Source of the DNA: Aquimixticola soesokkakensis
GTDB taxonomy: Bacteria; Pseudomonadota; Alphaproteobacteria; Rhodobacterales; Rhodobacteraceae
Direction: 5' to 3'
Assembly: GCF_900172375.1 (NCBI RefSeq)
Contig: NZ_FWFS01000001.1
Location: 186,001 to 250,000 of the forward strand
DNA length: 64,000 nt
The number at the start of each line of letters is the position of its first letter. Positions within the stretch are counted from its first letter, which is position 1. Shown here piece after piece: positions 39,036 through 47,262 of this stretch. The notes below the pieces were generated by a model. The model was not told the origin of the DNA. It did not search any database and worked only from the letters and a program-made list of their open reading frames with translations. The position numbers were made by a program, and so were the translations under genes.

Positions 39036-40366
39036 AGAAGTTCGTGATGGCCGCAATCGGCGGAACGCTGGCGGGGGCTGTGCTGACCACGCAGGTTGCA
39101 GGCCCGCTGCTGGCGCAAGAAGCGGCCAACGAAGCGTCGGTCTATGATCAGCTCGACCTGTTTGGCGATGTGTTCGAACGAATTCGCGTGCAATACGTCG
39201 AGGATGTCAAAGCGCAGGACCTCATCGAAGCTGCTATCGACGGGATGCTGACCTCGCTTGATCCCCATTCCTCCTACCTCTCTCCCGATGATGCCGCCGA
39301 TATGCGTGTGCAGACCTCCGGCTCGTTTGGCGGGCTGGGCATCGAGGTCACGCAAGAAGAAGGCGTGGTCAAGGTTGTCTCCCCCATGGATGGCACCCCC
39401 GCCGATATCGCAGGCGTGCAGGCCGGTGACTTTATTACCTCGGTCGATGGCGAGAGCGTCATGGGCATGACACTGGACGAAACCGTGGACCTGATGCGCG
39501 GGCCTGTCGGTTCGGAAATCATCATCACCGTGGTGCGTGAAGGCGTCGATGAACCCTTCGACATTACCATCGTGCGCGATACCATCAAGCTGACGGCCGT
39601 GCGCTCGCGCGTCGAGGGCAACACCGTTGTCTTGCGCGTCTCGACCTTCAACGATCAAACCTATCCCAATCTCGAAGCGGGCCTGAGCGAAAGCGTGGAA
39701 CAGCTCGGCGGTATGGAAAACGTCAACGGCATCGTTGTTGACCTGCGCAACAACCCGGGCGGCTTGCTGGATCAGGCGATCAAAGTGTCGGATGCCTTCC
39801 TTGACGAGGGCGAAATCGTTTCCACCCGTGGACGCAACCCCGAAGACAGCGACCGCGTGAATGCCTCTGTCGGTGATTTGGCCGAAGGCAAACCGATTGT
39901 CGTTCTGATCAATGGCGGCTCGGCTTCGGCGTCGGAAATCGTGTCCGGCGCGTTGCAAGACCATCACCGCGCGATCATCGTCGGCACGAAATCCTTTGGC
40001 AAAGGCTCGGTCCAGACTGTCATGCCCTTGCCCCAGGACGGGGCCATGCGCCTGACCACCGCGCGCTACTACACCCCCTCGGGCCGTTCGATCCAATCGC
40101 TCGGTATTTCGCCCGATATCGTGGTTGAACAGCCCGCCGTTCATCCTGATGATGCCAGCGAAGAGGACGCGCCCGCCATGCGCTCCGAGGCCGATCTGCG
40201 CGGCGCGATTTCCAACGACAGTCTGACCGAAGACGAGCGCAACCAGATCATCGAAGAACAGGCCGCCGCCGAAGAGGCTGCCAAGCTGCGCGACGAAGAT
40301 TATCAGCTCGCCTATGCCATCGATCTGCTCAAGGGTCTGAGCACGATCTCGCGCACCGGCGAGTAG
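39032..40366 (+). CDS. ctpA: Carboxy-terminal processing protease CtpA (S41)
   Basis: CtpA is a periplasmic serine protease that trims C-termini of envelope proteins. It has an N-terminal signal/anchor, a PDZ domain (GSFGGLGIEVTQEEGVVKV to FITSVDGESV) and the S41 core with catalytic Ser in GGSASASEIVSGALQD and Lys in VGTKSFGKGSVQ. Length is 444 residues. The acidic, Glu/Ala-rich C-terminus is extended. A terminator follows. Confidence 0.95.
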   Translation: MKKFVMAAIGGTLAGAVLTTQVAGPLLAQEAANEASVYDQLDLFGDVFERIRVQYVEDVKAQDLIEAAIDGMLTSLDPHSSYLSPDDAADMRVQTSGSFGGLGIEVTQEEGVVKVVSPMDGTPADIAGVQAGDFITSVDGESVMGMTLDETVDLMRGPVGSEIIITVVREGVDEPFDITIVRDTIKLTAVRSRVEGNTVVLRVSTFNDQTYPNLEAGLSESVEQLGGMENVNGIVVDLRNNPGGLLDQAIKVSDAFLDEGEIVSTRGRNPEDSDRVNASVGDLAEGKPIVVLINGGSASASEIVSGALQDHHRAIIVGTKSFGKGSVQTVMPLPQDGAMRLTTARYYTPSGRSIQSLGISPDIVVEQPAVHPDDASEEDAPAMRSEADLRGAISNDSLTEDERNQIIEEQAAAEEAAKLRDEDYQLAYAIDLLKGLSTISRTGE

Positions 40367-40396
40367 CCTTCGCGCTGCCTTGTGCCTGAAACCAAG

Positions 40397-40426
40397 CGGG
40401 CCGGTGCAGTGCACGGGCCCGTTTTT
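40397..40426 (+). terminator. Terminator after ctpA
   Basis: The stem CGGGCCGGTG/CACGGGCCCG (one mismatch) with loop CAGTG is followed by TTTTT. Confidence 0.8.
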
Positions 40427-40471
40427 CCGACCCAATCTTTGCGATTCCGTTTCGCCACAGAGGACTTGAGC

Positions 40472-40948
40472 ATGAGCGTGAGTGCCACCGATTTACCCTA
40501 TCGCCCCTGTGTGGGGGTGATGTTGGTCAATGCCGCAGGCAGGGTTTTTGTGGGGGAACGGATCGACACGCCCGGGGCGTGGCAAATGCCCCAAGGCGGG
40601 GTCGATGCGGGGGAGGACCCGCGCGCTGCGGCGCTGCGCGAACTGTGGGAAGAAACCGGCGTGAACCCCGATCACGTGACCGTCGAGGCCCGGACCGAAG
40701 ACTGGCTGACCTATGATTTGCCGCCCGAATTGCTTGGAAAAGTCTGGAAGGGCAAATATCGCGGGCAAAAGCAGCTGTGGTTCTTGCTGCGCTTTTCCGG
40801 TGAGGACAGCGAGATCAATATCGACAGCGAGCACCCTGAATTTTCACGCTGGGAATGGGCAACGCCCGACACGCTGGTCACGCGGATTGTCCCCTTCAAG
40901 CGCGATATTTACGAGGCAGTCGTCGCGGCGTTTTCGCACAAACTCTAA
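40472..40948 (+). CDS. rppH: RNA pyrophosphohydrolase RppH
   Basis: RppH removes pyrophosphate from mRNA 5' ends and so starts RNase E-dependent decay. The Nudix box [22 protein letters not shown] is complete. Flanking segments [20 protein letters not shown] and [16 protein letters not shown] are family-typical. ATG 40472 gives 158 residues. It lies just past the ctpA terminator and is convergent with the phospholipase gene. Confidence 0.95.
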   Translation: MSVSATDLPYRPCVGVMLVNAAGRVFVGERIDTPGAWQMPQGGVDAGEDPRAAALRELWEETGVNPDHVTVEARTEDWLTYDLPPELLGKVWKGKYRGQKQLWFLLRFSGEDSEINIDSEHPEFSRWEWATPDTLVTRIVPFKRDIYEAVVAAFSHKL

Positions 40949-40971
40949 TCCGCCTTAAATCCGCGTTCGCT

Positions 40972-42519
40972 TTAGACCAGCGCCTTGGGCGCAAAGGGGA
41001 TGGGCAGACCAAATCGTCGTGCGGGCCGTGCCACATAGGGCATCAGAAATCCGCGTCGGTGTGGCGGGTCCAACAGAGCATTTTGCGCGGCGATGTCGGC
41101 CCAGGCACGCGTGGCTGTGGCCGGTTCAAAACAGTCGGCGGGCGCATGTTCGGGAAGCCAATGCGCCATCAAACGGTGCTGAAGATCGCCAACGACACCG
41201 GCATCTGTCAGGCGCACGCCGACTTCGGAATCCCAGCGCATCGAGCGGCCGTTCAGGTTGCCAGAGGCGACGATCGCCTCGCGCCCGTCGAAAATCGACA
41301 CTTTTGCGTGGACATAGACAATCGGCGCGTCCTGTAGCTGCGCGCGTTCAAAATCGTTGTCGTGCTCTTGGACGTTGCGCGGTTGCACAGGGCTCAGGAT
41401 CGCCGCACGCTTGCCGAATGCGGCGCGGACATCGCCCGTGCAGCGGGCCATCAGATGCTCCCCGAACCGCGCATCGGGACCGCTGTTGTCCTCAAAGGCA
41501 ACATCTTCGGGAGCGGCGGGCACGATCATCACGAGGTGCAGATCCGGTTTGCTCTGCGCCGCTTTGACCAAGGCTCGGGCAATAGCGGCTTCGCGAAAGA
41601 ACTGGGTTTCGATGTAGATAAACTGTTCGGCACGCGCGATGGCGGCAAGATGGGCGTCCAGCAATTCGCGCGTGCAACTGTGCGGGGACAAGGCCATGGC
41701 CAGCCGGTTGTGGCGCGGGCGCGATTGCGTGCGCAGCAGGCCCGTCAGCGCAGTGGGGCGCTTTTTCCCCGATGTAACGGGGACGACATCTTCAAGATAC
41801 TGACGCGCCGATGTCGCCAGAGCGGGGTCATGGATCATCAGCTGCACATCATGCCAGGTTTGTTGCGCGGCTTGGTCGTGCTGCTTGGTATCATAGCGCC
41901 GCTCATCCAGATCAAGCCCGCCGATATAGGTGACAGCGTCGTCGATGACGGCCAGTTTGTGATGGTTGCTGACGGGGTGAAGCTGCGGGATCACGCCGCG
42001 TTTCATCGCCAGTCCGCCGTCCTCATCGCGCGCCAGATAGGGGCGCAAGCCAGGGGAATGGGAAAGAACGCGGGCTTGATCGCGCGGTGCCAGCTGCGCG
42101 ATTTCTTCGATTTGATGGCGCAGCTTCGCACGGGTCGCGGGGGCGAAAAACAGGCGCGGATAGAGGCCGACCTTGGCCGGATGCAGCAACGCGCGCAGAT
42201 GCAGGCGCGTGGTCCGGCTGTCGGTATATTCGGTCAGGGAGGTCAGCCTGCGGATCGCGGCCCATGTGCTTTGGTGCAAATCACGCGCCATGATGGGGTC
42301 GAAATCGCTGATCGCAAGCGAGATTTCGACGCCCTGTTCCAGTTTGGCCGCCAGCAAATCATACCATGTGTCGCCATGGACGCGGGCCTCGTCGCTGCGC
42401 AGCCTGGTCATCGGGTCAAAGACGCGAAACCCGGCGTCGATGCGGTGCCTGGCGGCGACAACGGCGCGCTCGAAGGCCGGGTAGGCTTCGCCCGCTGTCA
42501 GATACGGAGTGATTTTCAT
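40972..42519 (-). CDS. Phospholipase D-like protein with two HKD motifs
   Basis: Two HxKxxxxD motifs are intact: HHKLAVID (His186, Lys188, Asp193) and VHAKVSIFD (His404, Lys406, Asp411), as in phospholipase D/transphosphatidylase enzymes. There is no signal peptide or membrane anchor, so it should be cytosolic. ATG 42519, preceded by AAAAAGGAT, gives 515 residues. It starts 30 bases after the sensor kinase stop on the same strand, so it probably belongs to the nepR-ecfG-kinase operon. The substrate could be a phospholipid such as a host or self membrane lipid, but this is not shown. Confidence 0.88.
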   Translation of the reverse strand: MKITPYLTAGEAYPAFERAVVAARHRIDAGFRVFDPMTRLRSDEARVHGDTWYDLLAAKLEQGVEISLAISDFDPIMARDLHQSTWAAIRRLTSLTEYTDSRTTRLHLRALLHPAKVGLYPRLFFAPATRAKLRHQIEEIAQLAPRDQARVLSHSPGLRPYLARDEDGGLAMKRGVIPQLHPVSNHHKLAVIDDAVTYIGGLDLDERRYDTKQHDQAAQQTWHDVQLMIHDPALATSARQYLEDVVPVTSGKKRPTALTGLLRTQSRPRHNRLAMALSPHSCTRELLDAHLAAIARAEQFIYIETQFFREAAIARALVKAAQSKPDLHLVMIVPAAPEDVAFEDNSGPDARFGEHLMARCTGDVRAAFGKRAAILSPVQPRNVQEHDNDFERAQLQDAPIVYVHAKVSIFDGREAIVASGNLNGRSMRWDSEVGVRLTDAGVVGDLQHRLMAHWLPEHAPADCFEPATATRAWADIAAQNALLDPPHRRGFLMPYVARPARRFGLPIPFAPKALV

Positions 42520-42549
42520 CTGGGTCGTATCCTTTTTCACCCGTGGGCG

Positions 42550-44301
42550 TTAGCCGCCTGCAGAGGCACGGTTTATCACGTCACTGGCGGGGCCGCTGTC
42601 AAAATCAAAGATCGGGAAAGTGATGTGGACACGATATTCGTCTTCCTCGTCAAAGACTTCGGAGGAGCCGCGCATCTGGCTGGCAAAGCCCGAAATGAGC
42701 GCCGCGCCAAGGCCCGTACCGCGTGCCAATTCCACGGGGGTCACCGGAATGCCTTTGGAATTATGGACACTGAAGGTCGCGTTGCCCTCATCGACCTTTT
42801 CCAGATGCACCTCAAGGCAGGGGTTTTCATCAGCCTCGGAGCCAAAGTATTTCAGCGCGTTGGTCACCGCTTCGGCAGCGAGTAGCGACAGGGGCACGGC
42901 CTGATCGGGGTAGAGCACCACCTGATCGTATTTAAAGGAAAAATCGACATCGACACCCTTGGGCAGGGTGGCTTCGATGCTTTTGTCGACGATGGTTTTC
43001 AGCAATTCGTCGGCCCGCACGCGCCCCTCGGTCGAGGTTTCGTAGAGCGCTCGGTGCACGGTAGCGATAGACATCACCCGCGTCTGGACTTCGCGCAAGG
43101 CAACTTTTGCCTCGGGCGAGCGCGCTTTGCGGATTTTCATGTTCACGATCGAGGCAATGAGTTGCAGGTTGTTTTTGACGCGGTGATGCACCTCTTTAAG
43201 GAGCACGGTTTTGTCGTGAATCGTGCCTTCAAGTTCGGCCTCGTCCCGCACCACGGTTTCGGCCAGTTCGTGCCAGGTATTGTCAATGTCGCGCAGTTCG
43301 CGCGCCAACATGCGCGTCCCCATCGTGCTATTGATGATTTTGCGATGGCGCATGAAATCGACCATCTCCAGCCGCAAGGCGCGGATGTGTTTGATCACCA
43401 GACGATCAACGGCAAAATACGCAACGGCGAGACTGACGAACCACATCACAATCGGGAAGAGCAGCGGCGAGACATCGGGCAGCGGATTGTCGAGCACGCC
43501 CTCATCGGGACGCCAGCTTCCCAAAGCATAGAGGCGGTCGGCGACAATCGGCACCACGGCAAAAACACGGCTGCGCCCGTCCACAGTTACGCCGGAAAAG
43601 GCGGTGCGCGGTTTGCCGACGAAATCAATCAAGTTGCGGCCAATGGGGAGCGCATCATCGACGCTGTCCAGCCCTCCCTCGGAGGAAATGACCTGCCCCT
43701 TGTCGTTGAAGGTCACCAGATCGACAGGGGCGTCGATGCTGAGGTTTTCGAGGGTCTGAAAGATGCGTTTATGCGGCAGCGACAGGGTGATCAGCCCGTT
43801 GAACCCGCCGTCGATGGCGTAGACCGGTTCCGAGAGAAGGATCACGGAAGTGCCCGAAATCGGCGCCTCCAGGCTGACGTCGATGCGACGATCCGGTTCG
43901 GCCTTCATCGCGGGATAGGAAACCCCTTGCGACAAATCGGTCCCCACACCCTTGGAGCCGCAGGCCACGATACCGTCGGCGTTGATATAGCCGGCAAAAG
44001 TAAATTGCGGGTTCGAAAGAGCGAAATCGGTAAAAATCTGCGAGCAGTCGTCTGCACGCGTGTCGATCCCGTCCAGCGCCACGGAAAGCGCACTGAGCGC
44101 GCCCAGGCCCTGGCGGATCATGGCTTCCTCGCCGGCTGCGGCCTGCGCCGTCAACGCAAGCAGCGAGCTTTCAAAGCTGCGATCCACCTCTTCGGACACC
44201 TGATGGGTGAGCGAAAGGGCAATCAGTCCGATGGGAAAAAGAGCGAGGGCAAGGAGGGCCGCCACGCGGAAAGCCAAACCGTCAAAGAATGCGCGCAGCA
44301 C
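42550..44301 (-). CDS. Sensor histidine kinase of the general stress response (PhyK-like)
   Basis: Two membrane segments (near residues 10-35 and about 275-300) bracket a roughly 240-residue periplasmic sensor domain. The cytoplasmic part has a HisKA_2-type phosphoacceptor EVHHRVKNNLQLIASI, an N-box AAEAVTNALKYF and a G-box GTGLGAALISGFASQM. Such kinases phosphorylate PhyR. Length is 583 residues. The gene lies 9 bases downstream of ecfG, as in other GSR loci. The signal sensed is unknown. Confidence 0.9.
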   Translation of the reverse strand: MLRAFFDGLAFRVAALLALALFPIGLIALSLTHQVSEEVDRSFESSLLALTAQAAAGEEAMIRQGLGALSALSVALDGIDTRADDCSQIFTDFALSNPQFTFAGYINADGIVACGSKGVGTDLSQGVSYPAMKAEPDRRIDVSLEAPISGTSVILLSEPVYAIDGGFNGLITLSLPHKRIFQTLENLSIDAPVDLVTFNDKGQVISSEGGLDSVDDALPIGRNLIDFVGKPRTAFSGVTVDGRSRVFAVVPIVADRLYALGSWRPDEGVLDNPLPDVSPLLFPIVMWFVSLAVAYFAVDRLVIKHIRALRLEMVDFMRHRKIINSTMGTRMLARELRDIDNTWHELAETVVRDEAELEGTIHDKTVLLKEVHHRVKNNLQLIASIVNMKIRKARSPEAKVALREVQTRVMSIATVHRALYETSTEGRVRADELLKTIVDKSIEATLPKGVDVDFSFKYDQVVLYPDQAVPLSLLAAEAVTNALKYFGSEADENPCLEVHLEKVDEGNATFSVHNSKGIPVTPVELARGTGLGAALISGFASQMRGSSEVFDEEDEYRVHITFPIFDFDSGPASDVINRASAGG

Positions 44302-44310
44302 GAAGAAGCC

Positions 44311-44904
44311 TTATTTGTTGAACGAAACCGACATCGACCCGGCATTTACCACAGCCATGGTCGCGCGGTCTGTCATTTCCAAGTTTTCATCATCGCTTAG
44401 TTGAAGCAATTCGCCAAGTCGTTTGCGACCGCGATTGGCGCGGGATTTGATCGTCCCGACCGCAACGCCGCAGGTGACGGCGGCCTCTTCGTAGGAAAAC
44501 CCCGACGCACCCACCAAAATCAGGGCTTCGCGCTGTTCGTCGGGCAGTTCAGCAAAGGCGACCATAAAGTCGTTCATCGCAAGGCGACCGTCATGCGCGG
44601 GCTTTTCCGACAGGCCGGCGGCAAAAATACCGTCGACATCCGCGACCTCGCGTTTCGCCTTGCGGCGATCCGAATAGAACGTGTTGCGCAAAATGGTGAA
44701 CAGCCAAGCCCGCATGTTGGTGCCGACTTCGAATTTCTCGATGTTTTTCCAGGCTTTCACAATGGAATCTTGCACCAGATCGTCTGCGGCGGACCCGTTG
44801 CGCGTCAAGCTGAGCGCAAACGCCCGCAACGCCGGAAGGTGCTCTACCAGCTCCTCGCGAGGGTCGGTCGACGCAGCGTGTTGCGCCGTCTCAGGATTTG
44901 TCAT
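44311..44904 (-). CDS. ecfG: ECF sigma factor EcfG (general stress response)
   Basis: This 197-residue ECF sigma factor drives the alphaproteobacterial GSR. Region 2 is LVQDSIVKAWKNIEKFEVG with RAWLFTILRNTFYSDRRK; region 4 is DEQREALILVGASGFSYEEA with VAVGTIKSRANRGRKRL. Position between nepR and the kinase, opposite phyR, identifies the class. Its ATG lies 14 bases inside the end of nepR. By analogy it is held inactive by NepR until PhyR is phosphorylated. Confidence 0.95.
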   Translation of the reverse strand: MTNPETAQHAASTDPREELVEHLPALRAFALSLTRNGSAADDLVQDSIVKAWKNIEKFEVGTNMRAWLFTILRNTFYSDRRKAKREVADVDGIFAAGLSEKPAHDGRLAMNDFMVAFAELPDEQREALILVGASGFSYEEAAVTCGVAVGTIKSRANRGRKRLGELLQLSDDENLEMTDRATMAVVNAGSMSVSFNK

Positions 44905-45046
44905 CAGGGCTGTCCTGCTCTTTGAGCTGCTGGAGCAGGCTTAGGAACCTGTCCGGTACGTCTTCCTCCAGGCGCTGTTGGTAAACGCGTCTCAGATTCT
45001 CTTCGATCTGCGACTCGGCGCTGGATTTGGGCTTCTCTTGGTCCAT
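44891..45046 (-). CDS. nepR: Anti-sigma factor NepR
   Basis: NepR sequesters EcfG. The 51-residue form from ATG 45046 has the conserved core IEENLRRVYQQRLEEDVPDR followed by FLSLLQQLKEQ. A GGAAGA lies upstream; ATG 45058 is an alternative start adding 4 residues. The EcfG-type promoter at 45102-45127 precedes it, implying feedback control. It overlaps ecfG by 14 bases, which fits matched anti-sigma and sigma synthesis. Confidence 0.93.
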   Translation of the reverse strand: MDQEKPKSSAESQIEENLRRVYQQRLEEDVPDRFLSLLQQLKEQDSPDDKS

Positions 45047-45095
45047 ACTGTCTTCCATAAAGGGTGCGCACCCGAAATTTTTTGAACTCATGCGT

Positions 45096-45120
45096 GGAAC
45101 CAACGTCGCGATCTGTCGTT
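45096..45120 (+). promoter_or_regulatory. EcfG promoter for phyR
   Basis: Rightward, GGAAC-N16-CGTT is a full match to the EcfG consensus and lies 34 bases before the phyR ATG. It shares most of its bases with the promoter for nepR on the other strand. Confidence 0.85.
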
Positions 45121-45127
45121 TGGTTCC
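45102..45127 (-). promoter_or_regulatory. EcfG promoter for nepR-ecfG-kinase
   Basis: Read leftward, GGAAC-N17-CGTT is a full match to the EcfG consensus. It lies about 55 bases before the nepR start and physically overlaps the opposing phyR promoter. Confidence 0.85.
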
Positions 45128-45154
45128 AAGAAAAAGTGAAAAAGGGATATCCGA

Positions 45155-45970
45155 ATGTCAGTTGCAAATGGTCCGCAGTTTCTTTCAGAAGTCGTCGCGG
45201 AGCTGTTGCCATCCCTGCGCCGCTACGCGCGGGCGCTCACAGGGAGCCAGCAAACAGGCGACCGTTACGCCGCAGCGACGCTTGAGGCGCTGTTGTCTGA
45301 TCGCTCCGTGTTCGATCAGGGAATGAGCCACCGTGTCGCTCTCTTCCACGCCTTTCACCAGATCTGGACCTCGCTGGGCGAGCCGATCAGCTCGGGCGAC
45401 GAAACGGGGATTGCGGCGCGCGCGCAGAGTCACCTGAAAAAACTGACCGCGAACACGCGTGAAGTGTTGCTGTTGAACACCATCGAAGAATTCACCCCGC
45501 AGGAAATCGCGTTGATCATGGGGGTCGAGCTGAGCGAGGTGGACCACCTGTTGATGATCGCCAAGCGCGAGATGGAAGACAGCGTCACCGGCCGCATTCT
45601 GGTCATCGAAGACGAGGCGATCATCGCCCTCGACCTTCAGGCCATCATTGCCGACATGGGGCATGCGATCACGGGTGTTGCGCGCACGCACGCGGGCGCT
45701 GTGTCGCTGGCGGATCAGGAAAAACCCGATCTCATCCTGTCGGACATCCAATTGGCGGATGGGTCGTCGGGCGTCGAGGCCGTGAATGAAATTCTCAAGG
45801 CTGCGGGTGACATTCCGGTGATTTTCATCACCGCCTTCCCCGAGCGCTTGTTGACAGGCGAGCGGCCCGAGCCCGCCTTTGTCATCACCAAACCCTACAC
45901 CGAGGAACAGGTCGTGTCGGCTGTCAGTCAGGCGATGTTCTTTTCCTCGACCGAGACGCTGGTGGGCTAA
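45155..45970 (+). CDS. phyR: Anti-anti-sigma response regulator PhyR
   Basis: PhyR has an ECF-sigma-like N-terminal domain (about 1-140) that binds NepR once the C-terminal receiver is phosphorylated. The receiver begins RILVIEDEAIIALDLQ; the phospho-acceptor is Asp197 in LILSDIQLADGSSG, and the conserved Lys lies in FVITKPYTEEQ. Length is 271 residues. It is divergent from nepR-ecfG and probably autoregulated through EcfG. Confidence 0.96.
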   Translation: MSVANGPQFLSEVVAELLPSLRRYARALTGSQQTGDRYAAATLEALLSDRSVFDQGMSHRVALFHAFHQIWTSLGEPISSGDETGIAARAQSHLKKLTANTREVLLLNTIEEFTPQEIALIMGVELSEVDHLLMIAKREMEDSVTGRILVIEDEAIIALDLQAIIADMGHAITGVARTHAGAVSLADQEKPDLILSDIQLADGSSGVEAVNEILKAAGDIPVIFITAFPERLLTGERPEPAFVITKPYTEEQVVSAVSQAMFFSSTETLVG

Positions 45971-45977
45971 CGCCCCT

Positions 45978-46011
45978 GTGCATCTGTTGGACATGTGCAT
46001 CGGTTGGACAT
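45978..46011 (+). repeat. 17-base tandem repeat after phyR
   Basis: GTGCATCTGTTGGACAT is followed directly by GTGCATCGGTTGGACAT, one mismatch, in the 3' region of phyR just before the terminator. Its function is unknown. Confidence 0.85.
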
Positions 46012-46013
46012 CG

Positions 46014-46044
46014 AAAGGGCGACCCCTCGGGGCCGCCCTTTTTT
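46014..46044. terminator. Bidirectional terminator between phyR and the UPF0391 gene
   Basis: The stem AAAGGGCG/CGCCCTTT with a GC-rich palindromic interior runs into TTTTTT rightward and also has T residues leftward, fitting two convergent genes. Confidence 0.8.
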
Positions 46045-46046
46045 GA

Positions 46047-46250
46047 TCAATCAGAAAGCGGGCGGGATTTGAATTTCCGCCCGCGGCGATTGCCTCTGAT
46101 ATTCACCACGACCAGCATGACAAGGCTGAGACCGGCGAAGATGAAAAACAGGACCTCTGCGATCCCGCCCAAACTGGCGGCCAAACCACCAAAGCCGAAA
46201 AATCCGGCAACCAAGGCAACCGCGAGGAAGGTCAAAGCCCATTGCAACAT
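46047..46250 (-). CDS. UPF0391 (DUF1328) small membrane protein
   Basis: The 67-residue protein has two hydrophobic segments, WALTFLAVALVAGFFGFGGL and VLFFIFAGLSLVMLVVVNI, and a basic tail, the DUF1328/YtjA pattern. Its function is unknown; relatives are often stress-induced. AGGAG precedes the ATG. A long, structured leader region lies upstream. I found no perfect EcfG promoter there. Confidence 0.9.
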   Translation of the reverse strand: MLQWALTFLAVALVAGFFGFGGLAASLGGIAEVLFFIFAGLSLVMLVVVNIRGNRRGRKFKSRPLSD

Positions 46251-46264
46251 GGCAGGCTCCTTTC

Positions 46265-46333
46265 ACGGGTTGTCTAAAAGAACCGCACCAGCGGCACGGT
46301 TTGCGCGACATGCGCCTTGGATAGACAACCCGT
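46265..46333 (-). repeat. Nested inverted repeats upstream of the UPF0391 gene
   Basis: A perfect 12-base inverted repeat ACGGGTTGTCTA/TAGACAACCCGT (46265-46276 and 46322-46333) encloses a shorter inverted repeat AACCG/CGGTT. It begins 15 bases before the UPF0391 ATG and would fold as a leader structure near its ribosome-binding site. The surrounding 46251-46537 gap otherwise holds only the EcfG promoter. Confidence 0.7.
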
Positions 46334-46463
46334 TGCAGGGCCTGCGGTTTCCCCGTTGCACAGCATTGTGAATTTGCTGCCCCCGCTGTGATGGCGGGGC
46401 GCGCAGCTCCTTGGGAAGTGCCTTGTAGGCGCGCATGTTTTTCGGGGCGCGGTGCTTTGACGT

Positions 46464-46488
46464 GGAACCGCATGCGCAGCGCCGCGTT
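46464..46488 (+). promoter_or_regulatory. EcfG promoter for the DUF883/holin-like pair
   Basis: GGAAC-N16-CGTT, a full consensus match, lies 49 bases before the DUF883 gene ATG on the same strand. Confidence 0.8.
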
Positions 46489-46537
46489 GGGTAGGTGAAA
46501 AGACAATTCAGCCTCTCGATCCATAGGAGACCTAAAG

Positions 46538-46882
46538 ATGGCACAGACAGCATCCGATAAAACCGCAGAACTCGAAGCCCAGATCGCAACTCTCAAAGCC
46601 GATATCGGCGCGCTCACCAAAACCATCGGTGAATATGGCAAGCTGCAGCAACAGGCGCTGAGCTCGACCGCCAATGCAAAAGTCCACGAATTGCAGTCGC
46701 TTGCCAACAGCACCGCGAAAGACCTGCAAGCCAAAGGCGTTGAAGCGGGGCAAGTCGCCCGCGCGTCCGTCGAAAAAGGCTATGCCGACACCGAAGCCGC
46801 CGTGCGCGAAAACCCTGCCGCCGCTGTCGGGATTGCGACGGGCCTTGGCTTTCTGGCCGGTCTTTTGGTGGCGCGTAAATAA
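46538..46882 (+). CDS. DUF883 (ElaB/YqjD-type) membrane-anchored protein
   Basis: The 114-residue protein has long amphipathic helices (about residues 5-80) and ends in the family membrane anchor ENPAAAVGIATGLGFLAGLL. E. coli YqjD and ElaB are stationary-phase inner-membrane proteins that bind ribosomes; the same role here is inference. The EcfG-type promoter upstream supports stress induction. The next gene starts 3 bases after its stop. Confidence 0.9.
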   Translation: MAQTASDKTAELEAQIATLKADIGALTKTIGEYGKLQQQALSSTANAKVHELQSLANSTAKDLQAKGVEAGQVARASVEKGYADTEAAVRENPAAAVGIATGLGFLAGLLVARK

Positions 46883-46885
46883 GAC

Positions 46886-47230
46886 ATGTTCGAACGTATC
46901 AAACATGATGCTGCCGAGGCTGCGCGCAAGACGGCTCTGACTCTGGTCGGAGCTGTCTTTGGCACCGTCGGGCTGGCCTTTCTGACGGTTGCGGCCTGGC
47001 TGGTTCTGGCAGAAATCCAGACCACGCAATTCGCGGCGCTGGTGATCGGTCTTGCCTATCTCGGGGTTGCTGGCGTGTTGATCGCGCTCGCATCCTCCGG
47101 CCGCTCCAAACCGCCGGTTCCCGTCGCGCCCGCTGTACCGGAAAACCCGATGGCAAGTGTCATCGCGGCCTTTTTGCAAGGGGCGCAAGCCGGTGCCCAA
47201 ACCGGGGCAAGCAGCGCGCGCCGTCCCTGA
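46886..47230 (+). CDS. Holin superfamily III-like membrane protein
   Basis: The 114-residue protein has two hydrophobic segments, LTLVGAVFGTVGLAFLTVAA and FAALVIGLAYLGVAGVLIAL, with a basic N-terminus and Ala/Gln-rich tail, resembling Phage_holin_3_6 domains that occur next to DUF883 genes in non-phage contexts. There are no phage genes nearby, so a lysis role is unlikely. It is probably co-expressed with the DUF883 gene. Confidence 0.8.
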   Translation: MFERIKHDAAEAARKTALTLVGAVFGTVGLAFLTVAAWLVLAEIQTTQFAALVIGLAYLGVAGVLIALASSGRSKPPVPVAPAVPENPMASVIAAFLQGAQAGAQTGASSARRP

Positions 47231-47262
47231 AACTTATGTACCCGAACCGCTTTGGGCCTGCT

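Noticed and set aside
41362-44400. Long rightward open frames opposite the PLD-like and sensor-kinase genes
   Set aside because: The leftward genes have intact HKD and kinase motifs; the rightward frames are compositional shadows.
46886-47230. Holin-like gene as evidence of prophage
   Set aside because: No other phage gene is nearby, and the gene sits behind a stress-type promoter with a DUF883 partner.
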